Source: Volvox africanus (lineage: Eukaryota > Chlorophyta > Chlorophyceae > Chlamydomonadales > Volvocaceae). From it: DNA of 64,000 bases. How positions within the stretch are numbered: the stretch's first letter is position 1; every line of letters starts with the position of its first letter. Position numbers and translations under genes: made by a program. Shown here one piece after another: positions 53,900 to 64,000 of this stretch. The stretch covers positions 1 to 64,000 of the forward strand of contig BSDZ01000015.1 of the NCBI GenBank assembly GCA_030268105.1, in the 5' to 3' direction. The notes beneath the pieces were generated by a model that worked only from the letters and a program-made list of their open reading frames with translations, searched no databases and was not told where the DNA came from.

Positions 53900-54647
53900 G
53901 AGATGTCGGACGTCACTTTCGCGGGCATCTATCCAGAAAGCTGCAACTACAGCAACATTTCAATCATGCTGTCCTCAATAAGCGCTGATGGTTGCGAGGA
54001 ACAGATAACAGGCCTTGATGCGGTGTCTTGGGGACTGGCACGGTATTTTGCAATAAACACGTCTTTCCTATATATTCCAGTTAACCGACCGTTGAAGCCG
54101 GAGTAAACTCTAACCGGTCGTTCGGATATGAAGCTTCCCATGGCCGCACCAGATAATCTAGTGCTAATAGATACCGGATTCATTTGGAGAGTAAGTGGGG
54201 CATGCTGGGCGTGTCTGGGGCGGTCGGTCGTCGATGATGCAGTGAGCCATTCATCCTCGATCCGCAGAGCTCATGGGCAACCAGTTTCAGCTTTCAGGAA
54301 GGGAGGGTAGCGTGCAGTATGGCCAAGCAAGCAGCTCCCACGCTAGAATTCTCCTTCTTTGGGATTAGAAGCTGACATTGGACCCCCGCACCAACCATCT
54401 GCTCCGTTGGTCCATCTCTGATCATGGCGGGCAAAAGCTTAATGGTAGGCTGGCCCAGGACGGGGCCGGGGACGGGGCCGGGGACGGGGACGGGGCCGGG
54501 GACGGGGACGGGGACGGGGACGGGGACGGGGACGGGGACGGGGACGGGGACGGGGGCGGGGGCGGGGGCGGGGGCGGGGGCGGGGGCGGGGGCGGGGGCG
54601 GGGGCGGGGATGGGACTGGGGCTTCCCTCCTCCATCTCGGATGCTGA
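53900..54647 (+). CDS. Gene E, U3
   Basis: Same as U2. Confidence 0.4.
54458..54609 (+). repeat. Hexanucleotide repeat, U3
   Basis: Same as U2. Confidence 0.95.
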
Positions 54648-57229
54648 GATGACTGCTGTCCTGGAGGCCATGAGCCCCAATAAGGCGGATCTCAAGCGTA
54701 CCTCTCAGTGCACGGGTTGCCGGAGAGACTTCGCAAGCACTTGACAGCTGTGCTGCTGCCGGCAATCTGAGGGCCACCATAGATGATAGATAAGACGCTG
54801 AGGCAACTATATCAATATATCTTATATCTTGTTATGGGGCTTTTGTCGATCGAAATTGTTAGTTGCCAAGCCCTTGCTTGCATCGGCTGGCAGTATGTAA
54901 CGGCTCCCCATAAAGGTTACATGCGCTCCTTGTAACGCCATGCCTGCTCCACGCAGCAGCCCATTATATTGTCAAGATACATCTATCTACCGTTCTAACA
55001 TCGGCAAGTGCGTACTTAGTGATAAATATTAACCGGTCAGCCCTGCATAGAATTCCTAGCAGGAAATCTATCATGGCTGCCAGTGGTTCACCCCCACAGT
55101 CAGCCTGCTGATCAATCTTGCTTATCCCCAGAAATAAACTGCAAATAATACATTACGTAGATCAACCATTTTATTAACAGAATAACCAGAAGAATCGCTG
55201 GTCCCAGAGAAACGGACTCGTGGAAAGGAAGGGTGTGGCGGCAGGTTATGGCTCAGTAGCTGTACAACACAAAACGCGCGCTACAGTTTTGATACTGCCT
55301 ATGTACAGTAGTACGATCACCTAATTTTGTACGACCGCAATTCATGTCAATTAAAGCCTATCATCATGACTTTCAACGTTTAACGTTCTTACTAAGACAT
55401 AAGCTGCTGCGGTGTTTTTGTGGAATGAATGGTGGTAAGTGAGGGCTGCGGTGAGCTGCATTCACGGTCCATGCTTGACCTGTACCCGGTGCGGCGGTAT
55501 CCCCCACACGACTACACAAGGATAACAAATGGCGCACGTGTGAAAGCATGAGTGCGTTACACATCATTGTGAGTACAGCATCAGGGATACTTCCCACGTT
55601 AGCAACCATACCCGCTTTCATCGCACCGACGGCTCCACCATCCAGTGCCATGCACTACCGTGTGTCCCACATGCCTCGTGCCCAACACAAGCCTTAAGAA
55701 CGGCACCTGGTCCCCGTCCGCCGGGATATGCCCGTTTGCCAGTGGTCGGTGAAGGTGCGACAAACACCGCACCCTACAACCACGATATCACCCTGAACAG
55801 GATGGACGGAATACTGGGAATGAAGCCTTCCAGGCTACCCATATCTGCAGCTAAGGAACACACATTATGACTCGGACCGAATGAAGCCCGAAGCAGACGG
55901 ACCCGCACTGGACTAATGTAAAACATGGTGCCTTCCATATCACACAAACTTAGGAAACAGCACAATTTAGTTAAGCCAGGCCAAGCAGGTCGGAGACGAC
56001 CGCACTCCGCTGTAGGCTGCCGAACTTGAAAACAAACTTGAACAAACAACAGGACATCACCATATCCCAATCACCGACTTGGGCCGATCAGAAGGGCAAA
56101 TGTCCGCACGCTTTTCTCCCGCTAGTTTGGCGTTACTACAGCGGTTCGTCTGGTTGCCTCACATGTACTGCACGCAGAAAATATATACCTAATGCTGTGG
56201 GCAAATGAAAGGGATGCGACGAAACAGGTCCCCTCATGCCCCCATCGGCAAGCCCAAAACAGTTGTTGCAATGGCGCTGTTGTGGTGTGCGCTTGCTGAG
56301 GCTATGGAAGCGTGGTTTGCCCCGCAAACCAACAAGCCAGCCTCTAGCGTTAGCCGCCATCGGCAGATTAATCGTTGCAAACACCGTGGAACGAATTTTT
56401 CGCTGTCCCAAACACACATATTTGTTTCAATCAGATACTTATCCAAGAACCTATCCTAAAATCCATAGACATCCAAATTGATGCATAAAAAACTAGACCT
56501 CAACCTTGTTTCCCAGATGGCCCCACTGGTGGCGCTCCGTATGGTTGACCACCACTACTTCTGGCGGCTGCCGGCACCCGTTGGTTGTCCGGAGGTGCAG
56601 GACAGACTGCAGTGGTGGGGCTTTGATGCCTGGAACGTGCTGTGACCTGTGCGGATTGGCAGGTGAAAGGAGCGAAGATGCCAGCGACCGGACCACTCTG
56701 ACTCACTTGTTTGCCTCAGTCCCAGCTGAGATTGCTGAATGCTGTGCCGTGCTCAATGCTGGTAGAGTGAGGACATAAATCATGGCTTCTGCCCTTCTAT
56801 GCGATGTTGGTTTGTATTGCGTTGTATATATTTGGACGTGCGTCGAGGAATGCCGCAAGATGGGAGGTGCGGGGTTGGAAGTTGTATCCATAACTGCCCG
56901 TAGGTGCGCCGTGTCGTCGTGTTGAGCCTCGAGGCTCGATAAATGCTGCAGATGCCTTGGAGGGAGGGTATTGGTGAATATAGGGTGTTGCCGCATGCCG
57001 CTCCGTTAATTGACTGATGTTGATATACCACATCATGTGATGTAGCCTTATGTGCCGTCCCACTTCTTAATGTTTGAGAAGCGAGTTTTAGCCGAAGTTT
57101 AAGGGACAAAGATGTCAAAGATCTGACCGCTAGCCTGGATGTGGGGAGGGGACTTGGATGAGCGCAAAGTGGCACCGACGCGGCAATCCAACGGCTTGCA
57201 TGTTCGACCTGGTTGACCAACCTAGGTAG

Positions 57230-57622
57230 TCAATGACGGGGGCGGCGACTTCCCTTCTGGGGCGCGGTGGTTGGTGAAGGTGCTCGGTCGCATTTTGCCC
57301 GTCTTCCCGAAACGAACAAGAAGCGTTCGTCCCTAGGGACGAGACGCAGAAAGCCAAGAAGGGATGTGAACCGTGAAGCTGTTGCCGGCTGCGGTTCAGT
57401 CGCCCCAACGGCTCCCTCCAACGAGGCAGGAGGAGAAGAAATCGCTATTAGGGGCGTTATTCCGTTGTGCCACCTTGTTCCACCCAAGATGCCGCCCAGT
57501 CGTACGACGCGCCTCCTGGACGAGTTCTGGAAGGGATGAGTCAAAGCCGCTGCTGGAGATGCCTGGGGTATGAAATCGATTTTACCGTTAGATGTGAATT
57601 GATGGCTCGGCTCGCCTTGCAT
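57230..57622 (-). CDS. Hypothetical 130-codon ORF, U4
   Basis: Same as 44405-44797. Confidence 0.3.
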   Translation of the reverse strand: MQGEPSHQFTSNGKIDFIPQASPAAALTHPFQNSSRRRVVRLGGILGGTRWHNGITPLIAISSPPASLEGAVGATEPQPATASRFTSLLGFLRLVPRDERFLFVSGRRAKCDRAPSPTTAPQKGSRRPRH

Positions 57623-58180
57623 TAAGTGTTTTGCATTTGTTTGTTGGAATAAGGTTACGAGCAGACGACGTCTCTAATAAAACAGTGTTTTACCGGTGGA
57701 CTTCTTAGGTCAAGCCAAAGCCGGTGCGGGTCAGCTGGCGGTTGCCGCGAAGGGTTACCGGAGGTCCAAGGTTAAATGGATTGGTTGGTTACGGTCGAAT
57801 GGATGGTGAACCAAATGTGGTTTCAGAGCGGGTCACTTCGGACAGGAACTTTAACAGGACTTCAAGTATATGTATACTAGAGAATCAACCGGTTTTGCTA
57901 GGTATCTGCTGTGTCAGTCCAGTATCGCGAACCGTCGGCGGGGGCGATGGAATCAGAGGACGTAACGGGTGTCGCAGTGTGGCGCGGGCAACTTGCACTG
58001 TCTTTTCAGAGTGTCACCGTTGACTGCCTATTTTGGTTGGAAATTCATGTGATACTGTACGAGGCGTGTAAGACTCACAGCATTATTGAAAAGTTGTTTT
58101 CTGTGCGCTGATTTTCGATTTTCAAAGAACCTCAAAGTTTAGCTGGCCACTGCTGGCCTTCCCTTGCTTGCTGCTCTCAG

Positions 58181-58928
58181 GAGATGTCGGACGTCACTTT
58201 CGCGGGCATCTATCCAGAAAGCTGCAACTACAGCAACATTTCAATCATGCTGTCCTCAATAAGCGCTGATGGTTGCGAGGAACAGATAACAGGCCTTGAT
58301 GCGGTGTCTTGGGGACTGGCACGGTATTTTGCAATAAACACGTCTTTCCTATATATTCCAGTTAACCGACCGTTGAAGCCGGAGTAAACTCTAACCGGTC
58401 GTTCGGATATGAAGCTTCCCATGGCCGCACCAGATAATCTAGTGCTAATAGATACCGGATTCATTTGGAGAGTAAGTGGGGCATGCTGGGCGTGTCTGGG
58501 GCGGTCGGTCGTCGATGATGCAGTGAGCCATTCATCCTCGATCCGCAGAGCTCATGGGCAACCAGTTTCAGCTTTCAGGAAGGGAGGGTAGCGTGCAGTA
58601 TGGCCAAGCAAGCAGCTCCCACGCTAGAATTCTCCTTCTTTGGGATTAGAAGCTGACATTGGACCCCCGCACCAACCATCTGCTCCGTTGGTCCATCTCT
58701 GATCATGGCGGGCAAAAGCTTAATGGTAGGCTGGCCCAGGACGGGGCCGGGACGGGGCCGGGGCCGGGGACGGGGCCGGGGACGGGGACGGGGACGGGGA
58801 CGGGGACGGGGACGGGGACGGGGACGGGGACGGGGGCGGGGGCGGGGGCGGGGGCGGGGGCGGGGGCGGGGGCGGGGGCGGGGGGCGGGGATGGGACTGG
58901 GGCTTCCCTCCTCCATCTCGGATGCTGA
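58181..58928 (+). CDS. Gene E, U4: repeat read in a different frame but tail restored
   Basis: As U2/U3 outside the repeat. Inside it a one-base loss (GGGGCCGGGACGGGG) switches Gly-Asp to Thr-Gly/Ala-Gly, and an extra G in CGGGGGGCGG returns the frame to DGTGASLLHLGC. Confidence 0.35.
58739..58891 (+). repeat. Hexanucleotide repeat, U4 (with compensating 1-bp changes)
   Basis: Contains one 5-base and one 7-base period among hexamers. Confidence 0.95.
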
Positions 58929-61512
58929 GATGACTGCTGTCCTGGAGGCCATGAGCCCCAATAAGGCGGATCTCAAGCGTACCTCTCAGTGCACGGGTTG
59001 CCGGAGAGACTTCGCAAGCACTTGACAGCTGTGCTGCTGCCGGCAATCTGAGGGCCACCATAGATGATAGATAAGACGCTGAGGCAACTATATCAATATA
59101 TCTTATATCTTGTTATGGGGCTTTTGTCGATCGAAATTGTTAGTTGCCAAGCCCTTGCTTGCATCGGCTGGCAGTATGTAACGGCTCCCCATAAAGGTTA
59201 CATGCGCTCCTTGTAACGCCATGCCTGCTCCACGCAGCAGCCCATTATATTGTCAAGATACATCTATCTACCGTTCTAACATCGGCAAGTGCGTACTTAG
59301 TGATAAATATTAACCGGTCAGCCCTGCATAGAATTCCTAGCAGGAAATCTATCATGGCTGCCAGTGGTTCACCCCCACAGTCAGCCTGCTGATCAATCTT
59401 GCTTATCCCCAGAAATAAACTGCAAATAATACATTACGTAGATCAACCATTTTATTAACAGAATAACCAGAAGAATCGCTGGTCCCAGAGAAACGGACTC
59501 GTGGAAAGGAAGGGTGTGGCGGCAGGTTATGGCTCAGTAGCTGTACAACACAAAACGCGCGCTACAGTTTTGATACTGCCTATGTACAGTAGTACGATCA
59601 CCTAATTTGTACGACCGCAATTCATGTCAATTAAAGCCTATCATCATGACTTTCAACGTTTAACGTTCTTACTAAGACATAAGCTGCTGCGGTGTTTTTG
59701 TGGAATGAATGGTGGTAAGTGAGGGCTGCGGTGAGCTGCATTCACGGTCCATGCTTGACCTGTACCCGGTGCGGCGGTATCCCCCACACGACTACACAAG
59801 GATAACAAATGGCGCACGTGTGAAAGCATGAGTGCGTTACACATCATTGTGAGTACAGCATCAGGGATACTTCCCACGTTAGCAACCATACCCGCTTTCA
59901 TCGCACCGACGGCTCCACCATCCAGTGCCATGCACTACCGTGTGTCCCACATGCCTCGTGCCCAACACAAGCCTTAAGAACGGCACCTGGTCCCCGTCCG
60001 CCGGGATATGCCCGTTTGCCAGTGGTCGGTGAAGGTGCGACAAACACCGCACCCTACAACCACGATATCACCCTGAACAGGATGGACGGAATACTGGGAA
60101 TGAAGCCTTCCAGGCTACCCATATCTGCAGCTAAGGAACACACATTATGACTCGGACCGAATGAAGCCCGAAGCAGACGGACCCGCACTGGACTAATGTA
60201 AAACATGGTGCCTTCCATATCACACAAACTTAGGAAACAGCACAATTTAGTTAAGCCAGGCCAAGCAGGTCGGAGACGACCGCACTCCGCTGTAGGCTGC
60301 CGAACTTGAAAACAAACTTGAACAAACAACAGGACATCACCATATCCCAATCACCGACTTGGGCCGATCAGAAGGGCAAATGTCCGCACGCTTTTCTCCC
60401 GCTAGTTTGGCGTTACTACAGCGGTTCGTCTGGTTGCCTCACATGTACTGCACGCAGAAAATATATACCTAATGCTGTGGGCAAATGAAAGGGATGCGAC
60501 GAAAACAGGTCCCCTCATGCCCCCATCGGCAAGCCCAAAACAGTTGTTGCAATGGCGCTGTTGTGGTGTGCGCTTGCTGAGGCTATGGAAGCGTGGTTTG
60601 CCCCGCAAACCAACAAGCCAGCCCTCTAGCGTTAGCCGCCATCGGCAGATTAATCGTTGCAAAACACCGTGGAACGAATTTTCGCTGTCCCAAACACACA
60701 TATTTGTTTCAATCAGATACTTATCCAAGAACCTATCCTAAAATCCATAGACATCCAAATTGATGCATAAAAACTAGACCTCAACCTTGTTTCCCAGATG
60801 GCCCCACTGGTGGCGCTCCGTATGGTTGACCACCACTACTTCTGGCGGCTGCCGGCACCCGTTGGTTGTCCGGAGGTGCAGGACAGACTGCAGTGGTGGG
60901 GCTTTTGATGCCTGGAACGTGCTGTGACCTGTGCGGATTGGCAGGTGAAAGGAGCGAAGATGCCAAGCGACCGGACCACTCTGACTCACTTGTTTGCCTC
61001 AGTCCCAGCTGAGATTGCTGAATGCTGTGCCGTGCTCAATGCTGGTAGAGTGAGGACATAAATCATGGCTTCTGCCCTTCTATGCGATGTTGGTTTGTAT
61101 TGCGTTGTATATATTTGGACGTGCGTCGAGGAATGCCGCAAGATGGGAGGTGCGGGGTTGGAAGTTGTATCCATAACTGCCCGTAGGTGCGCCGTGTCGT
61201 CGTGTTGAGCCTCGAGGCTCGATAAATGCTGCAGATGCCTTGGAGGGAGGGTATTGGTGAATATAGGGTGTTGCCGCATGCCGCTCCGTTAATTGACTGA
61301 TGTTGATATACCACATCATGTGATGTAGCCTTATGTGCCGTCCCACTTCTTAATGTTTGAGAAGCGAGTTTTAGCCGAAGTTTAAGGGACAAAGATGTCA
61401 AAGATCTGACCGCTAGCCTGGATGTGGGGAGGGGACTTGGATGAGCGCAAAGTGGCACCGACGCGGCAATCCAACGGCTTGCATGTTCGACCTGGTTGAC
61501 CAACCTAGGTAG

Positions 61513-61905
61513 TCAATGACGGGGGCGGCGACTTCCCTTCTGGGGCGCGGTGGTTGGTGAAGGTGCTCGGTCGCATTTTGCCCGTCTTCCCGAAACGAAC
61601 AAGAAGCGTTCGTCCCTAGGGACGAGACGCAGAAAGCCAAGAAGGGATGTGAACCGTGAAGCTGTTGCCGGCTGCGGTTCAGTCGCCCCAACGGCTCCCT
61701 CCAACGAGGCAGGAGGAGAAGAAATCGCTATTAGGGGCGTTATTCCGTTGTGCCACCTTGTTCCACCCAAGATGCCGCCCAGTCGTACGACGCGCCTCCT
61801 GGACGAGTTCTGGAAGGGATGAGTCAAAGCCGCTGCTGGAGATGCCTGGGGTATGAAATCGATTTTACCGTTAGATGTGAATTGATGGCTCGGCTCGCCT
61901 TGCAT
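61513..61905 (-). CDS. Hypothetical 130-codon ORF, U5
   Basis: Same as 44405-44797. Confidence 0.3.
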   Translation of the reverse strand: MQGEPSHQFTSNGKIDFIPQASPAAALTHPFQNSSRRRVVRLGGILGGTRWHNGITPLIAISSPPASLEGAVGATEPQPATASRFTSLLGFLRLVPRDERFLFVSGRRAKCDRAPSPTTAPQKGSRRPRH

Positions 61906-62465
61906 TAAGTGTTTTGCATTTGTTTGTTGGAATAAGGTTACGAGCAGACGACGTCTCTAATAAAACAGTGTTTTACCGGTGGACTTCTTAGGTCAAGCCA
62001 AAGCCGGTGCGGGTCAGCTGGCGGTTGCCGCGAAGGGTTACCGGAGGTCCAAGGTTAAATGGATTGGTTGGTTACGGTCGAATGGATGGTGAACCAAATG
62101 TGGTTTCAGAGCGGGTCACTTCGGACAGGAACTTTAACAGGACTTCAAGTATATGTATACTAGAGAATCAACCGGTTTTGCTAGGTATCTGCTGTGTCAG
62201 TCCAGTATCGCGAACCGTCGGCGGGGGCGATGGAATCAGAGGACGTAACGGGTGTCGCAGTGTGGCGCGGGCAACTTGCACTGTCTTTTCAGAGTGTCAC
62301 CGTTGACTGCCTATTTTGGGTTGGAAATTCATGTGATACTGTACGAGGCGTGTAAGACTCACAGCATTATTGAAAAGTTGTTTTCTGTGCGCTGATTTTC
62401 GATTTTCAAAGAACCTCAAAGTTTAGCTGGCCACTGCTGGCCCTTCCCTTGCTTGCTGCTCTCAG

Positions 62466-63219
62466 GAGATGTCGGACGTCACTTTCGCGGGCATCTATCC
62501 AGAAAGCTGCAACTACAGCAACATTTCAATCATGCTGTCCTCAATAAGCGCTGATGGTTGCGAGGAACAGATAACAGGCCTTGATGCGGTGTCTTGGGGA
62601 CTGGCACGGTATTTTGCAATAAACACGTCTTTCCTATATATTCCAGTTAACCGACCGTTGAAGCCGGAGTAAACTCTAACCGGTCGTTCGGATATGAAGC
62701 TTCCCATGGCCGCACCAGATAATCTAGTGCTAATAGATACCGGATTCATTTGGAGAGTAAGTGGGGCATGCTGGGCGTGTCTGGGGCGGTCGGTCGTCGA
62801 TGATGCAGTGAGCCATTCATCCTCGATCCGCAGAGCTCATGGGCAACCAGTTTCAGCTTTCAGGAAGGGAGGGTAGCGTGCAGTATGGCCAAGCAAGCAG
62901 CTCCCCACGCTAGAATTCTCCTTCTTTGGGATTAGAAGCTGACATTGGACCCCCGCACCAACCATCTGCTCCGTTGGTCCATCTCTGATCATGGCGGGCA
63001 AAAAGCTTAATGGTAGGCTGGGCCCAGGACGGGGCCGGGACGGGGACGGGACGGGGCCGGGGCCGGGGCCGGGGACGGGGACGGGGACGGGGACGGGGAC
63101 GGGGACGGGGACGGGGACGGGGGCGGGGGCGGGGGCGGGGGCGGGGGCGGGGCGGGGGCGGGGGCGGGGGCGGGGCGGGGAATGGGACTGGGGCTTCCCT
63201 CCTCCATCTCGGATGCTGA
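62466..63219 (+). CDS. Gene E, U5 (repeat region frame disturbed)
   Basis: Exon 1 as in other units, including TAA. In exon 2 extra bases before the repeat (AAAAAGCTT, GGGCCCAGG) and irregular periods inside it shift the frame more than once. The final LLHLGC is reached only in one register. Confidence 0.35.
63028..63180 (+). repeat. Hexanucleotide repeat, U5 (irregular)
   Basis: GGGGAC then GGGGGC with several 5-base periods (GGGAC, GGGGC), likely homopolymer miscalls. Confidence 0.9.
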
Positions 63220-64000
63220 GATGACTGCTGTCCTGGAGGCCATGAGCCCCAATAAGGCGGATCTCAAGCGTACCTCTCAGTGCACGGGTTGCCGGAGAGA
63301 CTTCGCAAGCACTTGACAGCTGTGCTGCTGGCCGGCAATCTGAGGGCCACCATAGATGATAGATAAGACGCTGAGGCAACTATATCAATATATCTTATAT
63401 CTTGTTATGGGGCTTTTGTCGATCGAAATTGTGTAGTTGCCAAGCCCTTGCTTGCATCGGCTGGCAGTATGTAACGGCTCCCCATAAAGGTTACATGCGC
63501 TCCTTGTAACGCCATGCCTGCTCCACGCAGCAGCCCATTATATTGTCAAGATACATCTATCTACCGTTCTAACATCGGCAAGTGCGTACTTAGTGATAAA
63601 TATTAACCGGTCAGCCCTGCATAGAATTCCTAGCAGGAAATCTATCATGGCTGCCAGTGGTTCACCCCCACAGTCAGCCTGCTGATCAATCTTGCTTATC
63701 CCCAGAAATAACTGCAAATAATACATTACGTAGATCAACCATTTTATTAACAGAATAACCAGAAGAAATCGCTGGTCCCAGAGAAACGGACTCGTGAAAG
63801 GAAGGGTGTGGCGGCAGGTTATGGCTCAGTAGCTGTACAACACAAACGCGCGCTACAAGTTTTGATACTGCCTATGTACAGTAGTTACGATCACCTAATT
63901 TTGTACGACCGCAATTCATGTCAATTAAAGCCTATCATCATGACTTTCAACGTTTAACGTTCTTACTAAGACATAAGCTGCTGCGGTGTTTTTGTGGAAT

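Larger units (their letters stand above)
52516..55651 (-). pseudogene. Split 205-codon ORF, U3
   Basis: Same split and frameshift as U1. Confidence 0.75.
52236..56516 (+). repeat. 4.28-kb tandem unit U3 (4281 bp)
   Basis: Indistinguishable from U2 as far as I compared; gene A last exon at 52236-52364. Confidence 0.95.
56797..59931 (-). pseudogene. Split 205-codon ORF, U4
   Basis: Same split and frameshift as U1. Confidence 0.75.
56517..60797 (+). repeat. 4.28-kb tandem unit U4 (4281 bp)
   Basis: As U3 until the hexamer repeat, where one G is missing at the start and one extra near the end. One T is lost near 59604 (CTAATTTG). Homopolymer-type indels begin at about 60503 (GAAAACAGG, GCCCTCTAG, AAAACACC, GAATTTTCG). 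Gene A last exon at 56517-56645. Confidence 0.95.
60798..64000 (+). repeat. 4.28-kb tandem unit U5 (cut by window end)
   Basis: Same order of parts but with many single-base indels against U2/U3 (for example GGGGCTTTTGATG near 60901, TGCCAAGCG 60961, TTTTGGGTTGG 62317, GGCCCTTCCC 62440, CTCCCCACG 62903, GTGTAGTTG 63431, AGAAATCGC 63765). The extra T in the gene A last exon breaks its frame. Confidence 0.95.
61080..64000 (-). pseudogene. Split 205-codon ORF, U5 (5' part beyond window)
   Basis: Only the 3' part lies in the window; same extra C and insertion point. Confidence 0.7.

Noticed and set aside
1..64000. tRNA, rRNA or viral/retroelement genes
   Set aside because: I saw no cloverleaf with typical A/B boxes, no rRNA core words, and no reverse transcriptase, integrase or capsid motifs in any frame.

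Overview
This is eukaryotic nuclear DNA. Putative genes are broken into exons by GT-AG introns, some only 43-62 nt long. There are CA, GGT and GGGGAC microsatellites and no operons or Shine-Dalgarno-style starts. I cannot name the organism. The 8-alanine CAG/GCA run, compact introns and roughly balanced base composition suggest a protist. The window is almost entirely repeated DNA: nearly every feature occurs two to five times.

Layout. (1) A ~165-bp tandem repeat forms four arrays: 1-1645, 14066-15710, 18975-24739 and 37301-41632. By my count they hold 10, 10, 35 and 26 units. (2) A ~23-kb segment (1646-14064) recurs almost base for base at 24740-37299. A third partial copy runs from about 42240 to 44396. 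Inside copy 1 a 4.9-kb piece (3.25-kb block plus array) is itself tandemly duplicated, so that block exists three times (10814-14064, 15723-18973, 34049-37299). (3) From 43692 to the end there are about 4.75 tandem copies of a different 4.28-kb unit. It contains the last exon of gene A, a split ORF with a 2.5-kb insertion, and a G-rich hexanucleotide repeat.

Main observation. The 165-bp 'satellite' reads as a chain of exon-intron modules. Each unit has a 96-nt-class intron that begins GTAAGTATC, carries a long pyrimidine tract and ends TTGTTAG, followed by an exon of exactly 69 nt (23 codons). Only one exon frame is open. That frame, through a phase-2 intron, is the frame that enters gene A (leucine-rich-repeat-like) immediately downstream in copies 1 and 2. 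Intron length drifts in its poly-C run, while exon length is constant in all but one unit. The arrays therefore look like an amplified symmetric exon that would give a protein with tens of 23-residue hydrophobic repeats, with copy number differing between arrays.

Genes in the 23-kb unit: gene A (+), a 205-codon ORF (-), a 477-codon frame with one TGA (-), a possible first exon (+, 6567), an exon at 7860-8168 (-), a leucine-rich-repeat gene (-, 8997-10105) and a small acidic/basic protein gene (-, 10175-10762). Genes in the 3.25-kb block: a possible secreted protein (-), a 122-codon ORF (+), small gene D (+) and Thr/Ala-rich exons (+). Several otherwise coherent frames carry one stop or one -1 shift, shared by all copies.

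Quality warnings. Positions 41633-42592 look like a base-by-base blend of two different repeats and are probably a consensus artefact, so the link between the 23-kb copies and the 4.28-kb array is uncertain. The last 4.28-kb copy (60798-64000) has many one-base indels, mostly in homopolymers. All product calls are from reading alone. No database search was possible.
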